Origin: Cymodocea nodosa
Lineage: Eukaryota > Streptophyta > Magnoliopsida > Alismatales > Cymodoceaceae
Reading direction: 5' to 3'
Assembly (NCBI GenBank): GCA_036874045.1
Contig: CM072347.1
Span: 9,116,501 to 9,180,500 of the forward strand
Length of the DNA: 64,000 bases
Both the position numbers and the translations under genes were made by a program. Shown piece after piece: positions 1 through 10,803 of this stretch. Within the stretch, counting starts at the first letter, position 1; each line of letters begins with the position of its first letter. Below the pieces are notes generated by a model. The model was not told where the DNA came from, searched no databases, and was given only the letters and a program-made list of their open reading frames with translations.

Positions 1-36
1 TTACAAGACTTAAAAGATAAGTGTTCGACTAAAACG
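1..36 (+). repeat. Fragment of a copia LTR (family D)
   Basis: The first bases, including 'gataagtgttcgac', match the interior of the LTR at 43209-44364 (near 43715). The fragment breaks off where gypsy-B-type LTR sequence starts. It is too short for more to be said. Confidence 0.45.
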
Positions 37-39
37 AAA

Positions 40-1370
40 ACTAATATGCCACTATAGTAGTTGCAGAAACAAGTCAGTTAAAGGAAAACCACGATTGCAC
101 ATATCACGTAGGAATTCACTCATGGAATGAAAATGAAATCACCATTGTTGATATGAATGAAGGAAATCTAATTGATCATCTAAGCAAAAGCAGTTACTAT
201 AGGAAGAAATATAAAAGAAGAGGAGAAAGACAAAGAAAGTGTGTGTGTAGAGGTGGAGAACTGCGCTAACTACAGGAAGTGTCGAAAGTTCCCTGAAGCT
301 CCACACCACCACCAAAATCACTAACCATCGGAGGTCTATGAGGATACTTTCCTGATGTCGGGTCGATTCCGAGCCAAACACGGTGCTTGACAACCACTGT
401 GAGGAGTGATCGCATCGTAGGAAGGGAAGCCATTTTCACCAAGCACCGACTCATATCTCAGGAGATCGTAAAGCTTCTAGCCTTTGTTTCGGGTTGATGC
501 TAGTATGCTGAAGAGGAGATCATCTTACAATTCTGGATTCACGATTCTATATGGAGAGGAGGTAGGATTGTAAGTGATTAAGTTTTCAGTGGTGTAATCA
601 TGTTGCATGTAGTGATGGAAGTTTTGAGATTTTTTACATTTCACCTTTCATTCATCTTCAGGAACATATCAAAACAAAAATACCAAAAACAACAACTTAT
701 CTGTGTTTACATTTAGTATTTAAGTGTTGTATTATTTGTTTTGTATCGTGATTAATGTTATCATTGTCAGTATTGTGAATGTTTTTATGTTTGTTTGATT
801 TAGAAAATAGAAAATAGAAAATAGTTTTATACTTTACTGAAATTGATTCATTCCAGATACTTAAAGATTTTAATGGTTACTGTTTGAAATATCTAAATGT
901 TAGTGTTGCTTAATGATAAATCTAATATTAACTAACATTAAAGAGCTTAATTGATGTTATTTACAATCTGTGGAACCGCCCAATGGTTGGCCAAATTCCT
1001 TTGTAAATAGTAGTATTTAATTGGAAAGATAAGCTCGTGGAGTTAACTATAAGTCCATGAGGTTAGTCCGTTGAGTTAACCATAACTCCATGAACTAAGT
1101 CCGTTGTGTTAACTGTAACTCAATGGAGTGCTTACTGAACACATAAATTCTAATATAAAAATCAAAACAGTACACAATTCTTACTTAATCTCTATGAGAT
1201 CAACCTGTACTTGCACACAAATACAATATACATTATGCACTTGCAGTTAAAATACAAATTGGAATTAATATCTAATTTATGTGAAAGGTTGTTCATTTAC
1301 TTCTAAAAGTAATTATTGATATAAGTATAAAGACAAATTAAACAAATTTAAAAATAGAAGTTAACAACCC
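40..1370 (+). repeat. Gypsy-B-type LTR remnant, 5' part missing
   Basis: This stretch aligns by eye with 51070-52398, the 5' LTR of gypsy-B. It has the same TATAAAAG box (210-217) and the same leader block near 330-520 (bending around 'gaggtctatgaggatac' and 'gaggagtgatcgcatc'). A motif cluster lies at 1030-1140, and the end is the usual 'acctgtacttgcac' region. The start of the LTR is missing, and the junction at about 1370 leads straight into RNase H sequence, so the internal region is mostly deleted. Open frames here on the minus strand are incidental. Confidence 0.75.
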
Positions 1371-1385
1371 CAAACACATCTCATA

Positions 1386-1613
1386 GCTAAAAAAGAAACT
1401 AAGCTTAGACTAATCCGATGGATATTATTATTGCTAGAATTTGACTTAGAAATTAAAGATAAAAAAGGATGTGAGAATGTAGTAGTTGATCACTTATCAA
1501 GGTTACAAATAGAAAATTCTAAAATTGAGATTAAGGATCACTTTCCTTATGAATAATTAATGACAATAGAAACAATGTCTTAGTATGCAAACATAGTTAA
1601 TTATCCTATTTGA
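1386..1613 (+). pseudogene. Gypsy RNase H C-terminal remnant
   Basis: The + strand translation from 1386 reads [20 protein letters not shown], then a segment containing [18 protein letters not shown]. This is the C-terminal part of a Ty3/gypsy RNase H and the linker to integrase. It is nearly collinear with 57850-58060 in gypsy-B, so it derives from the same family. Stop codons interrupt it after about 57 and 65 codons. It is an internal-deletion remnant between an LTR and motif-rich non-coding DNA, with no function expected. Confidence 0.8.
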
Positions 1614-1976
1614 GAATTAAATTACTATTTGAAATATGATGATTGTAGATGAATTGAAATGATGTGATTTTTCTTTGTCAATGTGAATTTAATTGCATGA
1701 ATGACTATGTATTTAACTATATTCATGTTGATAATGTGTAGGAAAGAAATATAGAAAGTTAATTTCAGAGCAGGTTTTGTAGAAAAAATTACCTAAGTGT
1801 TAACTCAACGAACTTAGTTTGTTGAGTTAGCCTTAACTCTACGAAGTTAGTAATAGAATACAAGGTCACTCCGTTAAGTTATTTGTAACTCAATGAAGTT
1901 AGTCTGTAGAGTTAAGGATTAGAAGTCTGAGCTAGTCCATTGAGTTAACTGTTAACTCAACGAGGTTAATTCATTA
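1614..1976 (+). repeat. Motif-rich retroelement non-coding segment
   Basis: This segment is collinear with 61960-62260 downstream of the gypsy-B aORF. It contains several TTAACTCAACGA / TCGTTGAGTTAA-type inverted pairs (1797-1975). The copia-1 LTR begins abruptly at 1977. No gene is seen. Confidence 0.55.
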
Positions 1977-3009
1977 TGTTAGGAATAGTAACTTGTTACG
2001 ATTAAAAATCGATCGTTCAGTCAACTTTCTATGGCACGATTCAAAAACACTCACCTCTTAACTCATCGAAATTGGAAGTGAAGAGTAAGAGGAAGAAATA
2101 ACACAATGAAGACACAGGATTTATGTGGTTCAACAATAGCCTACGTCTATAGAGAGTTGAGGGTTCTTCTATGAGCTTCGGCACAATCAACTACAATGTT
2201 TTACAACATCATAAAGGTTTATATACTACCCAACTTAGGGTTAATAAACCTTTAATTACATTCAAGCCATTACAGTAGAGAAAAAATGCTTCGGAGAAGG
2301 GACTCTCAATTTCGGAGCCTTATCTTCTTATCTTTCCGAAATCTACAACATTTTGGATAGTTACAGACTTAACTATCCGAAGAAATTCTTCTTTCTTCAT
2401 TTATTATAATGGGCAATACTGTAGCAGGCTAATTGTTCGAAGAGATTCGGTATTTCGGATAGTTACAGACTTAACTGTCCGAAAAATCACTTCTCTCTCT
2501 CTATCCTTTTAGAAGGTTCTATTGTTAACTCTCCGAAAACTACATGTCTTTCGGATAGTTACTATCTTAACTATCCAAAAACTCACTTAAGTGTCTCTTT
2601 AGTCATTTCGGAAGGTTCTACCATTAACCTTCCAAAAACTTATGATTTTCGGATAGTTACTGCCTAAGTATCCGAAGATCCACTTAAGTCACTACTTTCC
2701 AGATACTTAGCTTCTTAACTATCTAAACATCCACTTAAGTGTTTGACTTTCGGATACTTATCATAACTTTCCGAACGTCCACTTAAGTGTCCTTTAAGTC
2801 ATTCCGGATGGTTATAGCTAGTAACCCTCTGAAATCTTTTGACTTTCGAATAGTTAGCTTAAAGCCTCCAACTGAAACTTTATTTTTGGATACTTAGGCC
2901 TGATAACCTACCGAAAATATAAATCTGCCGGATACTTACTGTTAACAAGCTTTCGACTAAACCTAGACTTCTTGTGGCATACTCCACACCTGTATTACCT
3001 ACACTAACA
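1977..3009 (-). repeat. 3' LTR of copia-1 (minus strand)
   Basis: Read on the minus strand, this 1033-bp segment begins TGTTAGTGTAGG directly after a polypurine tract and ends TATTCCTAACA, giving TG...CA termini and a short terminal inverted repeat. It is packed with inverted pairs of TCGGATAGTTA-type motifs, for example at 2454-2484 and 2549-2580. No matching 5' LTR survives, because the element is truncated near 7006, so a target duplication cannot be tested. Confidence 0.75.
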
Positions 3010-3024
3010 ATCTCCCACTTGGAG
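3010..3024 (-). other. Polypurine tract of copia-1
   Basis: On the minus strand the sequence CTCCAAGTGGGAGAT lies directly before the LTR start at 3009. This is the usual plus-strand priming site of plant copia elements. Confidence 0.75.
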
Positions 3025-3129
3025 TTTGACACAATGATCGACAGAAAAATCAATCTCTACACTTGGCTTACAGATTATTGCAATAGTAGCTCAAGTAATC
3101 ATTAACTCTTCATCTCCTTCTTCTTCTCA

Positions 3130-4041
3130 ATTTTTCAGGAGACCAATTAAGGCCATACAGAGCCTTAATTTCTATAGATTCAGAACTTTGGTTAGCATAT
3201 CTACAGCATTTTTAGCTCCTGCAATCTTTTGTAGATCTAACCTGTTATGCTCTATCTCTTCCCTTATGAAATGAAATCTCATTCTCATATGCTTAGACCT
3301 TGAATGAAACTTCATATTTTCAACTAAATAAATGGCACTTTGATTGTCATAGAACAGAATGCTTCTTTTCTGTTTGTGCCCTAATTCGACTAGTACATTC
3401 TCTAGCCAGATTCTTTCTTTAGCTGCCTTTGCTACTACAACATATTCAGCTTCTATGGTCGAGAGTGCAACAATACTTTGCAGCTTGGATCTCCAGCTAA
3501 TTGCAATACTTCCTATGCAGAAAACATAACCTGAAGTACTTTTGCTTTTATCCAACTCTCTTCCCAAATTAGCATCACAGTAGCCAATCAATTCAACTGA
3601 TCCTTTCTTGAAATTCATATCTATATCTAGGGAATATCTGAGTATCCATAGTACAGTGAACCAATGCTTAGCTCCTGGATCTTCCATATATCTACTGACC
3701 ACTCCCACTACATGAGATATATCAAGTCTTGTGCATATCATGACATACATTAAACTTCCCACTACTGAAGCATATGGTATTCTAGACATTTTTGTCTTTT
3801 CTTCTTTAGTCTTAGCTGACTGATCTTTAGACAACTTGAAGTGGGGTCCGAGAGGTAGTTCAGTTTTCCTCTCATTTAAGATATTAAATCTCCTTAGTAC
3901 CTTTTCTAGGTACTTCTTCTGATTTAATCTCAAAGTGTCTGCCACTCTATCTCGGATAATTCTCATACCCAATATTTGCTTGGCTTCTCCCATATTTTTC
4001 ATGTCAAATTCTTTTGACAGTTGTCTCTTTAATTGCTTAAT
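3130..4041 (-). pseudogene. Copia-1 reverse transcriptase C-terminus and RNase H
   Basis: This is the last part of a Ty1/copia polyprotein. The open stretch at 3172-4002 starts in the RT connection (KNMGEAKQILGMRI) and continues through RNase H, with the landmarks GYCDAN, DKSKSTSGYVF, ALSTIEAEYV, FYDNQSAI and HSRSKHM. Typical C-terminal sequence (KLRLCMALIGLL) continues past a stop at about 3170, so that stop is a mutation. The upstream junction with the YVDD-containing piece is a frameshift near 4003-4041. No aORF follows: the polypurine tract lies about 100 bp downstream. Confidence 0.88.
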
Positions 4042-4293
4042 CTATTCCATACTAGAACAAGCAATTAACATATCATCTACATAAATCAGTAGAATAATGA
4101 AGCAATCATTAAACAGTTTTATGTAGCAACAATAGTTTGTATCACATCTTTTGAAGCCTAGGGTACAGATAAAGGTATCAAATCTCTTGTACCATTGTCG
4201 TGGTGCTTGCTTCAAACCATACAAACTTTTCAGCAATTTACATACTGTCTTTCTTTTCTTGCTAGTTACTACAAATCCTTCTAGCTGCATCAT
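4042..4293 (-). pseudogene. Copia-1 reverse transcriptase palm (YVDD)
   Basis: This 83-codon fragment holds SLYGLKQAPRQWY and the catalytic motif YVDDM, both diagnostic of Ty1/copia RT. It reads on from the N-terminal RT piece at 4306-4713 after a stop, and is followed by a frameshift into the RNase H piece. The catalytic aspartates are present, but the gene is broken on both sides. Confidence 0.88.
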
Positions 4294-4305
4294 GTAGAGT
4301 TCTTC

Positions 4306-5152
4306 CTACAAGTCACCATGTAGGAATGCTATCTTTAAATCCATTTGCTCCAAGAGCAAATTTTCTACAACAACAATGCTTAAGACTATTCTTATAGTAT
4401 TCATCTTCACAACAGGAGAGAATACTTCTATATAGTCTATGTCTTGACTTTGCTGAAAACCCTTGACAACAAGTCTAGCTTTATATTTCTTGCTACCATC
4501 TAGTTGTTCTTTCATCCTAAACACCCACTTGTTTCCTAGGATTTTCTTTCCTTCTGGCAATGAAGTTAGCTCCCAAGTATTCTTCTTCTTTAGGGACTTC
4601 ATTTCTTCTTTTATTGCTAACTCCCATTTGTATGCATCACTTGCACAGATTGCTTCCTGATATGTTTCGGGTTCACCATCATCCGTCAGTAATAGATAAT
4701 TGAATGATGGCACATACCTTTCAAGTTGTTTGAAAACCCTTCCAGATCTTCTAAGTTGTCTAGTGACAATTTCATCTTTTTGATCATCTAGATGTTCTTG
4801 ATGTTCAGCCTCTGGAAGCTAAATTTCTTCTACAGGTTCCTTTTGAGGTTGTTCAACATCATTATCTAGATTGATCTCAGCAGTACTTTCAGACTGAAGC
4901 TCTGACTCCTGTTCATCTACACTTTCTCTATGCTTGTACATCTTGAATTCAATAAATGTGACATTTTTTGCACAGATTATTTTCTTGGTTTCTTCTACCT
5001 AGAATCTGTAACCAAAATAATCCTTACCATAGCCAATAAAATAACATTTTTGTGATTTTGAATCTAGCTTGTCTCTTTTGTCACTATTCAAGTGGACAAA
5101 TGACTTGGATCCAAAGACTTTTAAGTGAGCATAGTTGACCTCTTTCCCTGAG
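4306..5152 (-). pseudogene. Copia-1 RT N-terminus and integrase-RT linker
   Basis: The open part at 4306-4713 has the RT entry region (WELAIKEEMKSLKKKNTWEL, NKWVFRMK, YKARLVVKGF, PVVKMNTIR, QMDLKIAFLHGDL). Upstream to 5152 the frame covers the acidic variable linker (for example FEQ- and EPVEE-type segments) and a 'LRRSGRVFKQ' step usual before copia RT. Several stops interrupt the linker. The order integrase-RT-RNase H confirms copia rather than gypsy. Confidence 0.85.
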
Positions 5153-5720
5153 CTATAATTCTTTAGGGTTTTTGAGCCATATTGGGATAGATGGCCCTCT
5201 ATTTATCAAATAGGCAGTTGTATTGACAGCTTCTGCCCAAAATGACTTGGGAAAGCCTGCATGTAGTCTCATGCATCTTGCCCATTCATTCAAGGTCCTG
5301 TTCATCCTTTCAGCAACTCCATTTTGTTGTGGAGTTCCAGCTACAGTCCTTTGCCTTCTAATCCCTTGCTCCTCACAGTAAACTTTAAATTCATGGCTAT
5401 CATATTCTCCTCCATTACCTGACCTAATGGATTTGATTTTTCTTCCACTCTGATTTTCCACTTCTGCCTTCCATTTCTTGAAGACTTAGAAAACTTTAGA
5501 TTTCTGTTTCAGAAAATAAACTCATACCTTCCTTGTACTGTCATCAATGAAGGTGACATAATAGAGAGCACCTCCTAAAGAATTGATAGGGGCAGGCCCC
5601 CACACATCCGTGTGAACCAACTCCAATTTCTATGACTTAGGATCATGAGGAGTCCTAGCAAAGCTGACTTTCTTCTACTTTCCCTCAATGTAGTCCTCAC
5701 ATATCCCTAAATTGACATTC
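5153..5720 (-). pseudogene. Copia-1 integrase core
   Basis: The minus-strand translation gives an integrase core with [10 protein letters not shown] (first Asp) and, in the open stretch 5153-5461, NGVAERMNRTL (catalytic Glu) and FWAEAVNTTAYLINRGPS. The second catalytic Asp, normally in RSDNGGEY, reads RSGNGGEY here (codon near 5422), so this copy could not catalyse strand transfer. Stops at about 5463 and upstream break the frame. Confidence 0.87.
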
Positions 5721-6298
5721 TTCAGCTTAGGGATTTTCCCTTTTACCACTAAAACTTTCAATTCATTCTCATTGAGGTGTCCTAGTCTTTTATGCCATAA
5801 GTGAGTGTCTTCAGTATCACTGACTGCTGCAATAGTGTCATCTTGATTTGATGTTAGATATAAGGTGTTAGTCCTCTATCCTGAGGCAATAATTCTTGCA
5901 CCTTTGGTTACCTTCCATTTTCCTGCACCAAAGGCAATTTGATAACCATCATTATCTAGGGAACTTATGGAAATTAATTGCTTTGCAAGATCAGGAACAT
6001 ATCTGACTTCTTGCAATTTCCATATCCCTTGTTTTGTTTTAATGTGTACCTCTCCTATTCCCAACACATCCAAACTTGTGTTGTTAGCTAGGTACACCTT
6101 TTTCACAGGAGTTGCACGATAATTGTGCAACAAATCCTTCCTATAGGTAGTGTGGAATGAAGCTCTTGAGTCTAGTACCCATGAGTCAATTGAACTGTCT
6201 ACACAGCATACTAGGGCATCCTCTGAATCATAGGTGACAACATTTGCACCTGCTCCTTCTGATTCCTTCCCTTTGCTGTCTTTCTTGGGAGCCTTGCA
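5721..6298 (-). pseudogene. Copia-1 protease and integrase zinc-binding region
   Basis: The piece at 5876-6133 covers the protease C-terminal half and the GAG-pre-integrase region (VLGIGEVHIKTKQG, VRYVPDLAKQLISISSLDND). Downstream, HLWHKRLGHLNENEL gives the integrase HHCC start. Upstream, near 6130-6175, the protease active site reads VLDSRASFHTT where DSGASFHTT is usual, so the catalytic Gly is replaced. Frame breaks occur at about 5875 and 6134. Confidence 0.83.
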
Positions 6299-7006
6299 CT
6301 ATGACTTGAAGTACCCCCATTGATTGTAGTTCCAACATTTGATATCTAATCTCACTTCACTGGTACCTCTGGACTTTGACCTTCCTTTGGATTTAAATTG
6401 TTTTGATTTACTTCTCCCTCTACTTTCAACACTAAGGGTAGAAGTTGAAGCTGACAATTCACTTTTCTTGTGAATGTCCTCACTCAAAATTAAATCCCAG
6501 ATGTCACTCAGTTTGAGCTTCTCATGACCTAGTGAACTACTTACACCAGTCACAATAGGAGACCAACTTTCTAGTAATGAAGATAATAAAATTAAGGCCT
6601 TGATTTCATCATCAAATACTATATCTACTGAATGCAATTGATTCAAAATAGTATTTAACTCATTAGCATGGTCTGTAACATTTCCACTTTCATGCATTTT
6701 CAGATTAAATAATCTACGCATGAGAAATACCTTGTTGGCGACTGATGGCTTCTCATACATGTTGGACAAAGCTTTCATCAAGTCAGCCATTGTTTTCTCC
6801 TTGGCAACGTTTGAATGAACATTCCTTACCAGTGACAACCTGACGAGACCTAAAGCTTTTCTGTCCAATAACTCCTACTCTTTCTGATCCATCTTCTCTA
6901 GTTTTTTTCCGAACAGAGGTTGATGAAGATCCTTCTAATACAAACAGTCTTCTATCTGAGACCTCCAGTATTTGAAATATTTTCCATCAAACTTCTCAAT
7001 CCTGAG
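6299..7006 (-). pseudogene. Copia-1 gag, 5'-truncated
   Basis: The open stretch at 6299-6868 is a classic copia gag (KDRKALG-type start, LMKALSNMYEKPS, KVFLMRRLFNLKM, LLSSLLESW). The frame extends upstream to about 7006 as RIEKFDGKYFKYWRSQI with stops. The zinc knuckle is damaged: CWNYNQWGYFKS has Tyr in place of the second Cys and of the His. The start codon, primer site and 5' LTR are absent because another LTR begins at 7007. Confidence 0.87.
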
Positions 7007-7854
7007 TGTATAGATGATATTTGTGCACATTTTTATATGATAATTCATGCATTCTATGTCTTGAAACTCAAGTTATATGCACTTATACAAGAAAATACAT
7101 GCTAATCACATTTTTATGGCATTGCATGAATATGTGCACAAATGCACCCCTTTAATGCAATTTTCATGAAACATACTAGATGTTCATATGCTTGAATGTA
7201 TGATTTAATAATTCTTAGGCGAAGAAAGAAATTTTAAAGGTCATCAAGGTATTGAAATAATTTGATATGGCCACATATATTTTATACACTATGGTTATGA
7301 ACTTGTGGACATTAAATGCAATAATGTGACATTGATTATGAATGATTTTAAATACATGTTTCTAATTGATTCATTAATTGATGAACTTACATTTCACATT
7401 TGTAAACATGTTAAAATGAATGTTACATACCTTAGAAATAAATATATTTCAAGTACATAACTAGAGTTATTTTTGGCATGTATTACTAACATTACATGCA
7501 TGACTTAAATGGATTTGATTATAGGTGAATGAGGGCCTTTAGATCAAGCCTTGGGATCATCAATACTTGATCTAAATCTCTATAAATAGGCCTTATATCC
7601 CACAAGTTCAGCCCCCTCTCCAACTCCAAAATTCGGAATCCCCCTTGGTGCTCCAAGCAAGGAGGTGAAGGAGCTCCACTCATGGTGATTTCTCTTCCAA
7701 ATGGCTCTCGGAGATAGGTCTCTCCCTTCCCTTGTTCTCTCCACTTCCTTCTCCAGTGTTCTTCACCATTAGGGAGGTTGAATTGCTGCTGCAATTACTC
7801 TTTGAGGAGTTGAATCCGTGGAGGAGAGAAGCCTTGGAGAAGACAAGTTGAGGT
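7007..7854 (+). repeat. Partial LTR, same family as the solo LTR at 55262
   Basis: It begins TGTATAGATGATATTTGTGCAC, like the start of the solo LTR at 55262 (TGTAAAGTATCAATTTGTGC), and both continue 'ttaattcatgcat'-like. A TATAAATA box lies at 7581-7588, followed by a CT-rich leader. The right part is missing where the next LTR starts at 7855. The 91-codon minus-strand frame at 7519-7794 is a by-product of the CT-rich leader. Confidence 0.6.
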
Positions 7855-8998
7855 TGTTAGGACCCTAGTATTTTGATAATGCAAAAACCTATGTGAGGAA
7901 ACTAAATTGTATTTCACAGATATGATAGTTCAGTAAAAGATCAGAAAGCAGACGAATAGATGGAGAAAGTTCCAGAAGATACTACTATAGAGCTACAGGA
8001 AAATCGGACAGTTACAGGTCTAAGTATCCGAAGAGCAAGTTTAAAGCAGCAGCAATACTATCGGACAATTAGAAGAATAACTATCCGAAATTATAAAGCC
8101 TTTGGAGAGTTATGAAGGACAGTTGGTTGAATGATCGGAGAGTTAAGGAGTTAACTATCCGAAAGCAAAAGGAAAATCGAAAAGTTAGAAAGGCTAACTA
8201 TCCGAATCTTAAGTCATTCAATTAACCACGTGCAGAAATTCAGAACAGAAGCTTAAAAGATTTTTCGGAGAGTTAGGAAGATAACTATCTGACTTTTTCG
8301 ATGACTTACAGGTATAACTTTCCAGAACTTAAGTTATCCTATTACGCATGTGTAGAATGGAGAAGACGGTAGTTAAAAGCTTAAAAGGAAAAATCGGAGA
8401 GTTAGATAACTATTCGAAATTTCAAGAGAGTTTCGGTGAGTTACAGTTTAACTATCTGAAACTTAAGTCATTGAATTTCCCACGTGTAGAAATCCAAACA
8501 GAAGCTTAAAAGGAAAATCGAAAAGTTACTAGAGATAACTATCCGAAATCTTGAAGCGTTTCAGTGAGTTACAGGTATAACCATCCGAAACTTAAGTCAG
8601 TCTTTTATGCACGTGCTGTATTGAAGCAATTGGAAACTTAAGAAAGGGTTACTGTAGCTAACTATCCGACAATTAAGTAACAATTCGGTAAGTTACAGCT
8701 ACAAGTATCCGATTGAATGACAACTCACATTGTATGATCTGGAATCCTACATGGTAGAAAGACTTAAGTGATCTTTCAATGAGTTACAAACATTCTTCAA
8801 AGAGTTACACAGCTAACTATCCGAAAGGTTAAGAAAATCGAAAGGATATCTTGAAATATCTTTCTGAACGGTAACTTACCGTATTTGGGACTAAAGTCAA
8901 ATCAAGTGCAGCAGAATAAATCTGTTGAGGAGAAAATATGATCGTTGGATATTCAAGCATATATACAGTCAGATCATTCAGTATTCAAAAAGAGCTTA
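7855..8998 (+). repeat. Copia-type LTR, family G, 5' part
   Basis: It starts TGTTAGGACCCTAG, as at 34007, and runs about 1144 bp until copia-2 inserts at 8999. From 8014 to about 8710 it holds roughly ten copies of an imperfect inverted repeat with arms TCGGAGAGTTA and TAACTATCCGA and a loop of 6-8 bases. These are interleaved with 'cacgtg' boxes (for example near 8228, 8482 and 8611) and 'cttaagtcatt' blocks. The 3' end of this LTR was not found after copia-2, because copia-2's right end is itself truncated. Confidence 0.75.
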
Positions 8999-9614
8999 TG
9001 TTGAGTATTTTTGTTTTGATGATGTGTGCTGAATGAAAATAATCATATTTGCTCAATTACTATTGCTTGTGAAAAGAAATTAAAATCATCAATTAATATA
9101 GAAAAAGCTTACTGATATAAATACTTGTCTGTATTGGATCTGAAGTTAATAACTAGTCGTTTCATTGCATTAATTTCTCATTTAGCTAAACGTTAAGTTA
9201 ATGTGTGTTTTTATTGAAAAGCATGATATGTTTTAATGTTATATCTTCTGTATCATGAACATTGCACGTTTAGACAACTTGTTAAGTTAGAGTTTTGTTT
9301 GTATAGAGGTCACGTGAGAACTCGTTAAGTTAGAGGCTTAAAGGTTAAAATAGGTCACGTGATAACTCGTTAAGTTAGTGAGTAAAAGAAGAGACGAACT
9401 CGTTAAGTTAGTGTTATACACGTGGTGAAATTATAAGCTATGAATGTTGTATTGTATCACGTGGGGTGGACATGTTTAACTCGTTAAGTTAACATAACTA
9501 AACGCGTTGAGTTGCTATATTGAACACTAAGGCAATGCGTTAGGTTAGATAAACTTAAGTTGTTATTTTTGCACGTGGTAAAATTATTATTATAAAAACA
9601 TTTGTTTATTACTG

Positions 9615-9723
9615 CTTCGTTGAGTTATCATAACACAACGAAGATGGTTCGTTGAGTTATCATAACACAACGGAGATGGTTCGTTGAGTTATCATAACAC
9701 CACGGACATAGTTCGTTGAGTTA
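9615..9723 (+). repeat. 32-bp tandem repeat in the copia-2 LTR
   Basis: Units start at 9615, 9647, 9679 and 9711 (the last partial). Each contains TTCGTTGAGTTA followed by 'tcataacac'. The corresponding part of the 3' LTR (about 21133-21225) has one unit fewer. Confidence 0.9.
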
Positions 9724-10040
9724 ACTACAGTACTTGTCACGTGAAATGGCACATGAGGAAATCGTTAAGTTAGAAACGTTAAGTTATATATATACTTGTG
9801 TTACTCGTTTAGTTAACATTAAAGTAACGACTTCTTATTACACTGATGAAAAACTTTTGGACGAGAAAGTTTATTTTGCAGGAAATTTTTCAGAGATCCA
9901 GGACTGATGATTAAAGAAAATTCAAAATATAAACGTGGGTTAGAACGTGTGTGTTTCGATGAAGGAAAAAGAAAAGATGTGGAGAAGTGGAAAACTGGTG
10001 GTGGTTAAACGTGAAGGATATGCATGAAATGAAGATACAG

Positions 10041-10048
10041 TATAAAAG
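10041..10048 (+). promoter_or_regulatory. TATA box of the copia-2 LTR
   Basis: TATAAAAG lies about 560 bp before the LTR end and is the likely core promoter for the element transcript. The same box is seen in antisense LTR copies near 35585 and 40150 (as 'ccttttat'). Confidence 0.6.
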
Positions 10049-10605
10049 GCATAGAATTCTCGTTGATCAATTTATCCTTGCACACAAAACGAAAAATCTT
10101 TTCAAGGATCAAACCATCCCTGCACACCAAAAGAAAAATCTTTTTCAGGAATCAAAAACACCTTCTCGGGGAAAATCTCTCAAGTGGAAGAAAGTTCAGT
10201 GAAGCATAAAAAGGTAAGATTTTCGTTACTGAAGATTTGAAGTATCAGAAGAAAGCAAATTCGGTGAAGCATGAAAAGACAAGATATTCGTCACTGAAGA
10301 ATTGCTGAAGAAGAAAGAGAAGAAGAAGAAAGATCTCAAATAGGGAGAAAAGTTTTAAATTCTACAAATTAGTTTTCTTTGTTTGTAGTTATGAAATTGT
10401 TTAGATGATACATGGTATTTAAATATAATTGCATCTATAATTTCTGAGGAGAATTGAATTGTATATTGTAATTGAAACCTTGAATAAAAATGATTTTATG
10501 AAAACAATGTCTCGACTTGTTTTTGAGTTTTAAAGTTTCAATTATATTTCAGAAAATATTAAAAGTACACAATTCACCCCTCTTGTAGCCATACGATCCT
10601 ACAAG

Positions 10606-10617
10606 TGGTATCAGAGC
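10606..10617 (+). other. Primer binding site, initiator Met tRNA (copia-2)
   Basis: TGGTATCAGAGC lies two bases after the LTR end. It is the standard complement of the 3' end of plant initiator methionine tRNA used by Ty1/copia elements, and here it is perfect. Confidence 0.95.
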
Positions 10618-10803
10618 TTTGTTAATAATCTTTGATATAAAATCGATATCAACTTATTTAATATCATTGCTTATTCTACCTTCCTTGTTTTTAAATAGAA
10701 ATTAATATCTGAGCATACGTTTAACTCTATTGATTTAAGGCTCAAGTTGTTTTAAAGTTTTTAGACTGTTTAAAATCAAATAGGTTGAAAAATCTAAGGT
10801 AAA

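Larger units (their letters stand above)
8999..10603 (+). repeat. 5' LTR of copia-2
   Basis: This 1605-bp LTR starts TGTTGAGTATTTTTG and ends GATCCTACA, with a primer site two bases later. It matches the 3' LTR at 20518-21455 with only scattered differences. Six CACGTG boxes lie at 9311, 9356, 9419, 9458, 9572 and 9738, several beside CTCGTTAAGTTA (9321, 9366, 9399, 9480). A 32-bp tandem repeat lies at 9615-9723 and a TATAAAAG box at 10041-10048. The open frame at 9987-10202 is LTR sequence and not a convincing gene. Confidence 0.93.

Noticed and set aside
139..454. Minus-strand open frames in the first LTR
   Set aside because: They lie across the leader of a gypsy-B-type LTR, and equivalent LTR copies do not keep them open.
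7519..7794. 91-codon minus-strand frame
   Set aside because: It is the complement of a CT-rich LTR leader, with no domain.
9615..9723. Regular 32-bp repeats considered as a CRISPR array
   Set aside because: The units are directly abutting with no spacers, lie inside a plant LTR, and contain the LTR motif.
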